A stretch of 64,000 nucleotides of DNA. Source: UBA8752 sp965657965. GTDB taxonomy: Bacteria > Bacteroidota > Bacteroidia > Flavobacteriales_D > Sanyastnellaceae. Numbering within the stretch: the stretch's first letter is position 1; every line of letters begins with the position of its first letter. The translations under genes were made by a program, and so were the position numbers. Below are positions 1 through 8,431 of the stretch, piece by piece. The stretch covers positions 62,001-126,000 of the forward strand of contig CBFHQM010000004.1 of assembly GCA_965657965.1 (NCBI GenBank), written 5' to 3'. The notes under the pieces are model-generated. The model was given only the letters and a program-made list of their open reading frames with translations. It did not search any database and had not been told where the DNA came from.

Positions 1-2077
1 TGTTCACCTTTCGTCCACGCAAGTTGCTGAACGGGAAAAGCTCCTCGGACAATTCATTGTTCAAGGCCACGTTGGCTTGCATTTCGCCATCGACGATCAA
101 GTCTGGATGTTCAGCGTGCAAAATCGACACGGCTTCCCTCACTTTTTCGGCGTCACGACCATTGGCAGAACCAAAATTGGAATAGCTCAACATGGCAATT
201 CTGGGCACAATGCGCATCGCACGTACGGCTTCCGCCGTAAGCAAGGTGATGTCCACCAATTCCCGGGCAGAGGGATCGCGATTCACGGTGGTATCCGCAA
301 AAAACATGGGGCCCGACTTTCCTTGAATGATGTACATCCCCGCCACCTTGTTGACGCCTTCGGCCAGACCCACCGTCTGCAAAGCGGGCAACAAACTCTC
401 GCGGTAGTTCCTTGTTAATCCACTGATCACCGCATCCGCTTCGCCTGTTTCCACGAGCATGGATGCGAAATAGCTGCGACGACGCATGTGGCCCACGGCC
501 TCTTCACGAGTCAAGCCTTTGCGCTGGCGTTTGGCCAAGAGGTGGCCACCAAATTCTTCGACGCGATCGGCCTCTTCCGCCGAAGTCGGGTCCAAAATTT
601 TGACCTCGGGCAACTCAATTCGGTGCGTTTCAATCAGCTCCAAGATGCGTTCCCGATTGCCCAAGAGAATGGGGTCCACAATGCCTTCATCCCGCGCAGT
701 TTCAACTGCCTTGAGCACCTTGTAGTGATCGGCTTCAGCAAACACTATGCGCTTGGGATTGCGCCTTGCGCGTTCACTCAAATTGCGAACCAAGGTGTTG
801 TCCTTGCCGAGGCGGCCGGCCAATACACGCCGATACCCTTCCCAATCTCGAATGGGCTCGCGGGCCACTCCGCTTTCCATGGCTGCCTTAGCGACAGCGG
901 GTGCTACCGTGGTAATCAAGCGCGGGTCCATGGGCTTAGGGATAATGAAATCCACACCAAAGCCCAATCCCCGTTGATCGTAAGCCTCGTTCACCTCGTC
1001 GGGCACATTCTCCTTGGCCAACGCCGCAATCGCATGGACCGCGGCCATTTTCATTTCGTCGTTGATGGCTTTTGCTCGAACATCCATGGCCCCACGAAAA
1101 ATGAAAGGGAAACCAAGAACGTTGTTGACCTGATTGGGATGGTCGCTTCTTCCCGTGGCCATGATGATGTCCGGCCGAGCGGCCTTGGCCTCATCGTATG
1201 GAATCTCAGGGTCGGGATTGGCCAAAGCGAAAACAATGGGGCGCTCCGCCATGGCCGACATCATTTCTCCCTTCACCAGTCCACCGCGACTGAGTCCGAG
1301 AAACACGTCGGCTCCTTTCAATGCGTCACCCAAATCGGCAAAAGGAGTGGTTGCATGTGCCAAGGCTTGCTTCCGCTCGCTCAACCCTTCTCTGCCTGCA
1401 TGAAGGTGCCCTTTGCTGTCAAACACCGCGATGTTCTTCAGCTGTACCCCCAACTGCATGTACAAGTCAAGACAGGCCATTGCAGAGGCTCCTGCGCCAC
1501 TCACCACAAGCCGCACGTCTTCGGCGCGCTTTTCTGCCAGCTCCAAAGCGTTCAACAAAGCCGCCCCACTAATGATGGCTGTGCCGTGTTGGTCATCGTG
1601 CATGACCGGAATGTCCAATTCCTCTTTTAGGCGTCGCTCAATTTCAAACGCTTCCGGCGCTTTGATGTCTTCCAGATTGATGCCGCCAAAAGTGGGCGCA
1701 ATGGCTTTGACCGTTTGTACGAAGGTGTCGACGTCCGAAGCGTCCACTTCGATGTCAAAACAATCCAAATCGGCAAAAACTTTGAACAGAACGCCCTTGC
1801 CCTCCATAACTGGCTTGCTCGCCTCTGGACCAATGTCGCCAAGACCCAAAACAGCAGTGCCATTCGAGATCACCGCCACCAAATTCCCCTTGGCCGTGTA
1901 CTTGTAGACGTCCTCTGGGTTTTTGGCAATGTCGAGACACGGCTCAGCTACTCCCGGCGAATACGCCAGGCTTAAGTCCCTCTGCGAACTGTAAGGCTTG
2001 GATGGAATGACCTCCACCTTACCGCGTCGACCTTGACTGTGGTAATCCAACGCGTCTTTCCTCCGGATGCTGCTCAT
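1..2077 (-). CDS. maeB: NADP-dependent malic enzyme with C-terminal phosphotransacetylase-like domain (3' end off window)
   Basis: Oxidative decarboxylation of malate to pyruvate and CO2 with NADP in the cytosol, feeding pyruvate and NADPH pools. The frame is open on the minus strand from an ATG at 2077 to the window edge and gives 692 residues. The malic domain (about residues 1-430) shows SPGVAEPC near 40-47, HDDQHGTA at 160-167 and a nucleotide-binding GAGASA at 194-199. The remainder resembles phosphate acetyltransferase (motifs such as EADHYKVLKA and ISGLTRNYRE). MaeB proteins with this fusion are usually about 760 residues, so roughly 65 C-terminal residues lie outside. The PTA-like part normally acts in regulation and not in catalysis. 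The start is chosen because MSSIRRKDAL leads straight into the conserved N-terminus and a -7-like box, CAGATTCG, lies 4 nt upstream. The family assignment is firm; cofactor preference is inferred from the fusion architecture. Confidence 0.95.
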   Translation of the reverse strand, partial: MSSIRRKDALDYHSQGRRGKVEVIPSKPYSSQRDLSLAYSPGVAEPCLDIAKNPEDVYKYTAKGNLVAVISNGTAVLGLGDIGPEASKPVMEGKGVLFKVFADLDCFDIEVDASDVDTFVQTVKAIAPTFGGINLEDIKAPEAFEIERRLKEELDIPVMHDDQHGTAIISGAALLNALELAEKRAEDVRLVVSGAGASAMACLDLYMQLGVQLKNIAVFDSKGHLHAGREGLSERKQALAHATTPFADLGDALKGADVFLGLSRGGLVKGEMMSAMAERPIVFALANPDPEIPYDEAKAARPDIIMATGRSDHPNQVNNVLGFPFIFRGAMDVRAKAINDEMKMAAVHAIAALAKENVPDEVNEAYDQRGLGFGVDFIIPKPMDPRLITTVAPAVAKAAMESGVAREPIRDWEGYRRVLAGRLGKDNTLVRNLSERARRNPKRIVFAEADHYKVLKAVETARDEGIVDPILLGNRERILELIETHRIELPEVKILDPTSAEEADRVEEFGGHLLAKRQRKGLTREEAVGHMRRRSYFASMLVETGEADAVISGLTRNYRESLLPALQTVGLAEGVNKVAGMYIIQGKSGPMFFADTTVNRDPSARELVDITLLTAEAVRAMRIVPRIAMLSYSNFGSANGRDAEKVREAVSILHAEHPDLIVDGEMQANVALNNELSEELFPFSNLRGRKVN

Positions 2078-2152
2078 GGTTCGAATCTGATGCGGTGTCG
2101 AGATGACCACCGGGTCATCTTTTACCAAAACGTGAATCGTGTGGGTTTGGTC

Positions 2153-2947
2153 TCAGCGAGAAACGCTGAATTTGCGGACTTGGCCAATGCGACCTTCCGA
2201 CTTGAGCGCGTAGAGGTAGGTCCCCGGCGCGAATTCTTGTCCGTCGATCCAAACAGAGCCTTGGCCCGGAGCAAGCTGGATTTTTTTGAGGGTGCGGCCC
2301 GTCAAGTCCAACACCTGCAACTCGCCGCCGCCAGGAGCATTGTATGAAATCCCAGAAATCCCCACCACCGGATTGGGAGCCAAGGCACCCAAATTGGCTG
2401 TCTGTACTTGACCCACCGAGAGCACGCACTCCCCTTGCTCAGCGCCTGCACAGAACAATACGGTATGGCACACCGGCGGTCCAGCATCCACTTCAAAGGC
2501 CGAAAAACAATATTCCAACGCCGTCGCCCCAGACTGGCCATTCGGGTAATAATCGCTAATCAACCAATCTTCTGCGCCAAAGGCATTGATGCCCGTGGTG
2601 TCCGATGGTTGTAGCGTCAGAGCAAGGCCATTTGCACTCGATGATGTGCCATACGGATAGCAAGTTCCTCCCCAGCAAAAACGCTCGTATGCACCCTCAT
2701 TTCCAGCGACATACGGCAAATTCATCACCTCAACGGTTTGAATAACGTTGCGCTGAACCGTCAATGTCATCTCGGATTCAGTGCCATTGGTAACCAGCCA
2801 TTCAGCCACCATGACTTCGTTCACGTCTTCGCTCTCGACCACCACGGGGGGGTCAATGAGTGTGGATTGAGCCATGGTCGAAAAGGTCAAAAGACCCGCT
2901 GCAAGGAGCAAACCACTGCGGAGTGAAAACCACTTGAATTTCTTCAT
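2153..2947 (-). CDS. Exported protein with T9SS C-terminal sorting domain
   Basis: 264 residues. A signal peptide (MKKFKWFSLRSGLLLAAG, cleavage near TMAQ, residue 26) precedes a body of about 150 residues with several cysteines, including FCWGGTCYP near residues 90-98. The last 80 residues look like a type A T9SS sorting domain: APNPVVG, then LQVLDLTGRTLKK and a terminal GQVRKFSVSR. It should be secreted through the inner membrane by Sec and exported or surface-attached by the type IX system. I do not recognise the body, so its function is unknown. It is transcribed divergently from the T9SS thioredoxin-like gene at 3085, sharing 137 bp that contain two small palindromes, so the two may be co-regulated. 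A perfect TAAATTTG box ends 4 nt before its ATG. Confidence 0.8.
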   Translation of the reverse strand: MKKFKWFSLRSGLLLAAGLLTFSTMAQSTLIDPPVVVESEDVNEVMVAEWLVTNGTESEMTLTVQRNVIQTVEVMNLPYVAGNEGAYERFCWGGTCYPYGTSSSANGLALTLQPSDTTGINAFGAEDWLISDYYPNGQSGATALEYCFSAFEVDAGPPVCHTVLFCAGAEQGECVLSVGQVQTANLGALAPNPVVGISGISYNAPGGGELQVLDLTGRTLKKIQLAPGQGSVWIDGQEFAPGTYLYALKSEGRIGQVRKFSVSR

Positions 2948-2951
2948 GGTG

Positions 2952-2959
2952 CAAATTTA
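2952..2959 (-). promoter_or_regulatory. Candidate -7 box TAAATTTG immediately before the T9SS cargo gene
   Basis: Perfect match to the Bacteroidota -7 consensus TAnnTTTG on the minus strand, with only 4 nt (CACC) between it and the ATG at 2947. If used, transcription would begin at or next to the start codon, giving a leaderless mRNA. No convincing -33 TTTG is seen at the usual spacing. Confidence 0.4.
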
Positions 2960-2997
2960 ACCCAACCCGCCGTGCGCACCCGACTTTCACAAAACCT

Positions 2998-3031
2998 TGC
3001 ACAACGTGCAGAAGGTGGATAAATTGTCCAC
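2998..3031. promoter_or_regulatory. Two adjacent short palindromes between divergent genes (possible operators)
   Basis: TGCAC-AAC-GTGCA (2998-3010) and GTGGA-N7-TCCAC (3015-3031) are perfect inverted repeats lying 5 bp apart, inside the 137-bp gap between the divergent genes 2947(-) and 3085(+). They sit just upstream of a possible -7 element TATCTTAC (3036-3043) for the plus-strand gene. They could bind a dimeric regulator or form RNA hairpins; no regulator is identifiable. Confidence 0.3.
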
Positions 3032-3084
3032 GTGTTATCTTACGCCTTGTTAGGACTGAAACCGATTACCCCAAACACCCACTC

Positions 3085-4551
3085 ATGAAGCACCTTTACG
3101 CAGCGTTTACCGCGCTCTTGATTACTTTTTCTGCCTCCGCACAATTGCCTGACGGAAGCATCGCACCAGACTTCACCGCAACCGACATTAACGGTGTGGA
3201 GCACAATCTCTATGACCTCCTCGACGAAGGAAAGAAGGTCATCCTCGACTTTTCTGCCACATGGTGCCCTCCTTGCTGGAGCTACCACGAATCAGGCGCC
3301 CTCGAGACAGTCTGGGAGCAGTATGGTCCTGACGGAACTGACGAAGTGTACGTTTTCTACATTGAGTCTGACGACACCACCACGCCAGAAGACCTCGAAG
3401 GAACGGGAAGCAACACCCAAGGAAACTGGATCGAAGGAACGGGCTACCCGATCATCGACGATGCCGCCAACATCTTTGACGCTTATACCAACACCTATTA
3501 CCCCACCATCTACACCGTGTGTCCAAACCGCATGTTGCAGGAAAGCGGCCAATTGCCAGCAGCTGACCACGCTACGATTTTGTTTGCCAACGACTGCGCG
3601 GCAGCCACCATGGCCAACGATGCTGCTTTGTTGAGCTACACGGGTGAGACCATCACTTGTTCAGGTGCCCCCACCGCGGTGAGCGTTCAGTTGATGAACC
3701 TCGGCTTGGACAACTTGACTTCTGCCACCCTCGAGTGCATGGTCGATGGAAACAGCGTCTTGTCCTATGACTGGAGCGGAAACTTGGACACCTACGAGAT
3801 GGTGGATGTTCAAATGGGCTCATACCAGTTCAACGGAAACACCGAAATGACCATTGCTGTGACCAGCGGCGACATGAACGCCGCAAACGACATGACCACG
3901 GGCAGCGTGGAAGGTGCAACGGAAGGAACGACTTTGTTCTCTATCAACTTGACCACTGACGGTTGGGGAGCAGAGACCGGATGGGAGTTGCGTGACATTG
4001 ACGGAACTGTCATTGCCAGTGTTGAAGCAGGTGCATACGAGAACGCCACAACATACCAGGAGTATGCTTCTGTTCCCAGCACAGGTTGTTACACCTTCAC
4101 ATTGACCGACACATACGGAGACGGCCTCTTCGGAAGCCAGTGGGGCAATGTTGACGGAAACTGCCAGGTGTACACCATGACAGACGACCTCGACATTTAC
4201 AGCTACATCTACGCTTACGATGGTTCTTACAACTTCTCGGAAGACACTCGCGCCGCCGATGTAATGACGGTTGTGGGCATCGAAGAGCAGGCAACAGCCA
4301 GCACCTTCAATGTGTACCCCAACCCAGTGGTGAATACCGCTTGGGTCGACCTCAGCCTCACAAGCAGCGAAGTTGTTCGTTTGGACGTGATCAACCTCAT
4401 CGGCCAGAAGGTCTCTTCACAGGACCTCGGCACCATGAGCGCTGGCAACAGCCGTTTGCCTCTCGACATGAGCGGATTGGATTCCGGCATCTACCTCGTC
4501 ACTTTGACTGCAGGCGATGCTGTTTCTACACTCCGTGTGACCAAGCAGTAA
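3085..4551 (+). CDS. T9SS-secreted thioredoxin-like (TlpA/redoxin) protein
   Basis: 488 residues. Signal peptide 1-20 (ending SASAQ); thioredoxin-like domain from about 22 to 185 with the redox motif WCPPC (Cys61 and Cys64) in the usual context after VILDFSATW; a middle region of beta-rich repeats of unknown type with paired cysteines; and a C-terminal T9SS type A sorting domain starting near residue 410 (NVYPNPVVN, then LDVINLIGQKV and a terminal LRVTKQ). It is therefore predicted to place a thiol-disulfide oxidoreductase outside the cell or on its surface. An intrinsic terminator follows directly, so it is a separate transcript from the downstream tlpA-DUF6029 operon. Substrate unknown. The domain call is firm; the extracellular redox role is inferred. 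Confidence 0.85.
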   Translation: MKHLYAAFTALLITFSASAQLPDGSIAPDFTATDINGVEHNLYDLLDEGKKVILDFSATWCPPCWSYHESGALETVWEQYGPDGTDEVYVFYIESDDTTTPEDLEGTGSNTQGNWIEGTGYPIIDDAANIFDAYTNTYYPTIYTVCPNRMLQESGQLPAADHATILFANDCAAATMANDAALLSYTGETITCSGAPTAVSVQLMNLGLDNLTSATLECMVDGNSVLSYDWSGNLDTYEMVDVQMGSYQFNGNTEMTIAVTSGDMNAANDMTTGSVEGATEGTTLFSINLTTDGWGAETGWELRDIDGTVIASVEAGAYENATTYQEYASVPSTGCYTFTLTDTYGDGLFGSQWGNVDGNCQVYTMTDDLDIYSYIYAYDGSYNFSEDTRAADVMTVVGIEEQATASTFNVYPNPVVNTAWVDLSLTSSEVVRLDVINLIGQKVSSQDLGTMSAGNSRLPLDMSGLDSGIYLVTLTAGDAVSTLRVTKQ

Positions 4552-4575
4552 TCTGCTCTTGATCTCTTTTTTTGG

Positions 4576-4615
4576 AAGACCGATGGGGCATTGCCTCATC
4601 GGTCTTTCTTTTCTT
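4576..4615 (+). terminator. Intrinsic terminator after the secreted thioredoxin gene
   Basis: A 14-bp hairpin with a single G-U pair and a 3-nt loop. The left arm is AAGACCGATGGGGC at 4576-4589 and the right arm ends at 4606; it is followed by a T-rich tail (TCTTTTCTT). A T-run also precedes it, so it could work in both directions. Confidence 0.9.
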
Positions 4616-4631
4616 GCACATCTGTTTCATC

Positions 4632-5123
4632 ATGATGCCCAAACTCTTCCCTCTTTCCTTCGCGCTTTTGCTCGGTCTCGGCCTCCAAGCCCAGGACATC
4701 CCTTCTGTTTCACTCAAAGACCTGGGCGATCAAACCGTGGATACCCGCGCTTTTGTGGAAGCCAACGAAGGCCCGGTGCTGTTTTGCTTTTGGGCCACCT
4801 GGTGCAGCCCCTGTAAGCGTGAACTGAACAACTATGCCGACCTCTACCCCGATTGGCAAGAAGAGACGGGCGTAGAACTGGTGGCCGTCTCCATTGATGA
4901 CCCCCGAAGCATGATGCGGGTGAAACCTTATGTGAACAGCGTGGGTTGGGACTACACGGTTCTGTTGGACCCCAACAAAGCGTTTGCACGGGCCATGCAA
5001 GTGAACAATGTTCCGCACACCTTTCTCGTGGACGCCGATGGGCAGGTCGTTTGGCAACACAACAACTACGCAGACGGCGACGAGGACGAACTGTATGAGG
5101 AGCTCATGAAACTCGCCGAATAA
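4632..5123 (+). CDS. TlpA-family periplasmic thiol-disulfide oxidoreductase
   Basis: 163 residues from the first of two adjacent ATGs (4632 or 4635); an upstream in-frame start at 4572 is rejected because it lies at the terminator hairpin. A signal peptide ending LQAQ (residue 21) is followed by a thioredoxin fold with WATWCSPC (Cys58, Cys61) and the cis-proline segment NNVPHTFLVD. The domain is short and resembles TlpA/ResA proteins that reduce or resolve disulfides in exported proteins or cytochromes. It is the first gene of a tight operon: the next start is 2 nt after its stop, then come an outer-membrane barrel, an Omp28-type lipoprotein and a second barrel. The context suggests service to outer-membrane or secreted proteins more than to cytochrome maturation. 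Family firm, partner inferred. Confidence 0.88.
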   Translation: MMPKLFPLSFALLLGLGLQAQDIPSVSLKDLGDQTVDTRAFVEANEGPVLFCFWATWCSPCKRELNNYADLYPDWQEETGVELVAVSIDDPRSMMRVKPYVNSVGWDYTVLLDPNKAFARAMQVNNVPHTFLVDADGQVVWQHNNYADGDEDELYEELMKLAE

Positions 5124-5125
5124 TC

Positions 5126-6838
5126 ATGCGCAACGTTCTCGCGCTCCTGTCGCTGGCATTGGTTCTGCCGTTGGTTTCGCTCGGCCAGAGTAACCCAGAT
5201 GAAGGGCAGATCACAGGCAACGTCCAACTCCTCTTCCAGACCTATCAAGAAGACTCCTTGATTGGCGCTCAAGTGCCACCGAGTAAAACGGGGTTTAACG
5301 CCTTTGGCAACCTCATCTACACCCGAGGCAACTTTACTGCAGGCATGCGGTACGAGAGCTACCTCGACCCCATCTTGGGATATCCCGGTCGATTCAGAGG
5401 GTCGGGTGTTGGTTACCGCTATGCGCAATACAACAAAGAAAAGTTTGAAGTCACCCTTGGAAACTTCTATGAACAGTTCGGATCCGGCCTGATCCTTCGG
5501 GCTTACGAAGAACGAAACCTCGGCATCGACAATGCACTCGATGGGTTCCGCATGGTCATCAAGCCCACACCCGGAGTTCGAGTCAAAGGACTCGTGGGCA
5601 AACAACGGCTGGACTTTGATTCGCGGTTGATCAACAGCCCCGGCATCATCCGTGCCCTCGATGGGGAGATCAATTTGAACGACGCTTTCGACAGATTGGC
5701 CACAGCCGGGACTCGGATCACCCTCGGTGCCAGCTTTGTCAGCCGCTTTCAACCCGGAAGCACCGTGTCCAAGGACACTTTGATCTTGGAGCTCCCACAG
5801 AACGTGGGTTCCTGGGGCTATCGCGCCCAAATCCAAAAAGGGGGGTTCCAATTCATGGGCGAATACGTTCAGAAAATCAACGACCCCAATGCCGACAACG
5901 GGTATACCTATCGACAAGGAGAGGGCATTTTGCTCAATGCCGGCTGGTCCACCAAAGGCCTGGGCATCAACCTCGGATTCAAAGGCGTCGACAACATGCA
6001 ATTCCGCTCCGACCGAAATCTGCAACTGTTTGACCTCCCAGTGAACTACATCCCCGCCATCACCAAACAGCACACCTACAACTTGGCGGCCACGCTCTAC
6101 CCATACGCAACCGTAGTACAGGGGGAAGTTGGCTGGTCGGCCGAAGTGTTTTACACCATCCCTAGAAAGAGCAAGCTCGGCGGCAAGTACGGCACCAAAA
6201 TCAGCTTCCAATACGCCACCGCAAGCAGCTTGGACACCACCAACCTCAACGGAGTGGATGGCGCGGTCTACGGTTACGAACGGAACAGCTGGAACGCGGG
6301 AAGCACACTCTACATCCGCGACATCAACTTTGACATCAGCAAGAAGTTCTCCAAAGGCTTTAAAGCCAAATACGCCTACTTCCACTTTGACTTCAACACG
6401 CTGGCCACCCCTGTCACCACCGACTACAAAGGCATTGTCAACGCCAACGTTCATGTGGTGGAAACCCAAGTCCGCATCAAAAAAGGACACAGCCTCCGCA
6501 CGGAATTGCAAGCCTTGTTCACCGGGAACTACATGAAGGAAGTCGACGAGGACATGAAACCAGTGAAGCAAGACAAAGGAGACTGGGCCACGGTTCTCGC
6601 AGAATACACAGTGAGTCCCCATTGGTTCTTCTCGGTCTTGGACCAATACAACTTCGGCAACCCTTCCGCCGACCAGCGCGTTCACTATTTGTACGGCACC
6701 GTCGGCCACATTGAAGGCGCACATCGACTGTCCGTGGGCTACGGAAAACGCCGCGAAGGCATCTTCTGTGTCGGCGGCGTTTGCCGAGCGGTACCGGCCT
6801 CCAACGGCGTCGAAATCACCTTCACGAGCAGTTTCTGA
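5126..6838 (+). CDS. DUF6029-type outer-membrane beta-barrel protein
   Basis: 570 residues with a signal peptide (MRNVLALLSLALVLPLVSLGQ). The body has alternating hydrophobic/aromatic strands typical of a large outer-membrane barrel, with segments such as GMRYESYLDPILGYPG and TLGNFYEQFGSGLILRAYEERNLG, and it ends in a phenylalanine (FTSSF), a common barrel terminus. I recognise it as the Bacteroidota family DUF6029, which has no assigned function. It starts 2 nt after the TlpA-like gene and ends 2 nt before the Omp28-type lipoprotein, so the three are almost certainly cotranscribed. It may be a channel or export pore linked to the thiol-redox neighbours, but that is inference from position only. 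Confidence 0.8.
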   Translation: MRNVLALLSLALVLPLVSLGQSNPDEGQITGNVQLLFQTYQEDSLIGAQVPPSKTGFNAFGNLIYTRGNFTAGMRYESYLDPILGYPGRFRGSGVGYRYAQYNKEKFEVTLGNFYEQFGSGLILRAYEERNLGIDNALDGFRMVIKPTPGVRVKGLVGKQRLDFDSRLINSPGIIRALDGEINLNDAFDRLATAGTRITLGASFVSRFQPGSTVSKDTLILELPQNVGSWGYRAQIQKGGFQFMGEYVQKINDPNADNGYTYRQGEGILLNAGWSTKGLGINLGFKGVDNMQFRSDRNLQLFDLPVNYIPAITKQHTYNLAATLYPYATVVQGEVGWSAEVFYTIPRKSKLGGKYGTKISFQYATASSLDTTNLNGVDGAVYGYERNSWNAGSTLYIRDINFDISKKFSKGFKAKYAYFHFDFNTLATPVTTDYKGIVNANVHVVETQVRIKKGHSLRTELQALFTGNYMKEVDEDMKPVKQDKGDWATVLAEYTVSPHWFFSVLDQYNFGNPSADQRVHYLYGTVGHIEGAHRLSVGYGKRREGIFCVGGVCRAVPASNGVEITFTSSF

Positions 6839-6840
6839 GC

Positions 6841-7701
6841 ATGCGAATCTCCTTTCTCTCTTTCGGGCTATTTGGTCTCCTTTCCTTGTGCATTACGGGG
6901 TGTGATGTCATTGATGATCCCGTGATTCCTCTGACCATTGGCTATCGTGGAGAGGCTCCGGCCCCTTCGTTCGAAGCCATGACAACTGGGCCACAACATG
7001 TCTTGCTGGAGGATTTCACGGCCCACCAATGCGGCAACTGTCCGCCCGCCGGTGCACTCGCAGAGCAACTCTCCGAAACCCACGATGGACGCTTGCACGT
7101 TTTGGCCGTTCATGCCGGGTCCCTCGCCGCTGTGAGTGACGCTCCTTTCGACACAGACTGGACCAATGCAGAAGCCAATGCCTACTGGAGCCAATTGGCA
7201 TTTCAAGTCAACCCCATCGGTCGGGTCAACCGCAGAGGCGGGCCCACCGAAATTGTGTCTCCCAACAACTGGTCTGCTTTGGTCGACAACGAATTGGGCC
7301 TCACCCCTGCCGCCCATGTTCAAGGTGCTGCCCTTGCCGATCCCAGTGTCTCGGGCGACGTTCACTTACATGTCCACACCACATTTGCAGAAGCCATCGC
7401 AGGAGAAGTCCGGTTGGCTTTGCTCATGAGCGAAAGCCACCTCATTGCAGCGCAACTGGATTACGGGAACGACCCCGAAGTCATCACCGATTTCGAGCAC
7501 AACCACATGTTGCGCGGGAGTTTGAGCGGTGAAGACGGCTTGGTGATCGCCACTGACCCAAGCTCGGGCACAACGGTTCAAATGGACTACACCATGGTTT
7601 GGCCATCCGAATGGGCGCAAGAAAACAGCCACATCCTCGCTGTTTTGACCAACGCCCAAGGGGAGGTGCTGAATTGCCTTGACTTGCCTTGGAGTCCATG
7701 A
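6841..7701 (+). CDS. Omp28-related lipoprotein with thioredoxin-like CxxC
   Basis: 286 residues from the ATG at 6841, which lies 2 nt after the previous stop; an in-frame upstream start inside the preceding gene is not used. The N-terminus is a lipoprotein signal ending LCITGC with Cys21 as the lipidation site. The domain begins VLLEDFTAHQCGNCPPAG, where Cys64 and Cys67 form CGNC in the position expected for Omp28-type proteins, which have a thioredoxin-related N-terminal part. The rest is beta-rich. It is probably anchored in the outer membrane. It overlaps the downstream gene by 4 nt (ATGA). It is the third thioredoxin-like CxxC protein encoded within 5 kb. Role unknown; a redox partner or receptor for a secreted thiol protein is possible. 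Confidence 0.82.
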   Translation: MRISFLSFGLFGLLSLCITGCDVIDDPVIPLTIGYRGEAPAPSFEAMTTGPQHVLLEDFTAHQCGNCPPAGALAEQLSETHDGRLHVLAVHAGSLAAVSDAPFDTDWTNAEANAYWSQLAFQVNPIGRVNRRGGPTEIVSPNNWSALVDNELGLTPAAHVQGAALADPSVSGDVHLHVHTTFAEAIAGEVRLALLMSESHLIAAQLDYGNDPEVITDFEHNHMLRGSLSGEDGLVIATDPSSGTTVQMDYTMVWPSEWAQENSHILAVLTNAQGEVLNCLDLPWSP

Positions 7702-8321
7702 ACCGCATTTTTCTTGCCTTCGTTCTTTTCGCCTGCGCATTCTGCGCCCATGCACAAGCCCTGCAATTCGATGGCGGGGCGGTTGTGGGCATCAATGCCG
7801 CACAAGTCCAAGGAGACGACTACACTGGATTCAACAAGGTCGGCCTCGCAGGTGGGGCCTTTGTGGACATCCGAAATCCCGAAAACTATTGGGGGGTCCG
7901 GTTGGAAATGCACTACGCAGAAAAAGGAAGCCGACGCGGCGGTGACCCAGAGACAGGCACCACAACGGTTGAATTGCGGATGAACTACATCGACATTCCC
8001 ATTCTGATGGATGTCAATTTGGGCGATTACCAAATTGGGTTTGGCCCCTATTTCGGTCGCATGATCAAAGGGGAAAAATGGCAACGTGTTTCCGACACCT
8101 CCAGCTCCCTAGAAAATGACTTGAACACCTGGGACATCGGGGGTCAAGCCTACGCCCGCGCACCTTTGGGAGAGTCCGCCTTTTTTCAAGCCCGCATCTC
8201 CGGCAGCGCATTGAGCCTAAAAAAAGACGGACCGTCTTTGGGGTCTACCTTCTTCGGACCGCGGGTCAGGAATGTGGCCTTGCACTTTGGCGTAGGGTGG
8301 AGCCTTCGCGGGAACAATTGA
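7698..8321 (+). CDS. Small outer-membrane beta-barrel (PorT-like) protein
   Basis: 207 residues. The start ATG at 7698 overlaps the previous stop (ATGA). A signal peptide (ending CAHAQ, about residue 20) is followed by an eight-strand-type barrel sequence: GGAVVGINAAQVQGDD, a strand with RLEMHYAEKGSRR, MNYIDIPILMDVNLGDYQIGFGPYFG, and a terminal HFGVGWSLRGNN. This pattern matches the porin/PorT-like beta-barrel proteins that are abundant in Bacteroidota. It is the last gene of the tlpA-DUF6029-Omp28 operon. PorT itself is part of the T9SS apparatus, but this sequence is too generic to claim that role. Barrel type fairly sure, function unknown. Confidence 0.72.
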   Translation: MNRIFLAFVLFACAFCAHAQALQFDGGAVVGINAAQVQGDDYTGFNKVGLAGGAFVDIRNPENYWGVRLEMHYAEKGSRRGGDPETGTTTVELRMNYIDIPILMDVNLGDYQIGFGPYFGRMIKGEKWQRVSDTSSSLENDLNTWDIGGQAYARAPLGESAFFQARISGSALSLKKDGPSLGSTFFGPRVRNVALHFGVGWSLRGNN

Positions 8322-8431
8322 TCTTGTCTGCACGCATTTTCCGGGTGATTTAGACGGCCGCTGGCAAAAAGTCAGCGTAAAAGGTGACAAACATCATCTT
8401 CTTTCGCCTTGATTTTCAGTTAATTGGCTGA

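Noticed and set aside
488..1630. Long plus-strand open frame (380 codons)
   Set aside because: It is antisense to the malic enzyme, shows no family features and arises from GC-rich codon usage of the true gene.
5066..6724. Minus-strand open frame of 552 codons opposite the DUF6029 gene
   Set aside because: No signal, domain or motif; the plus-strand gene has a signal peptide, barrel pattern and operon spacing.
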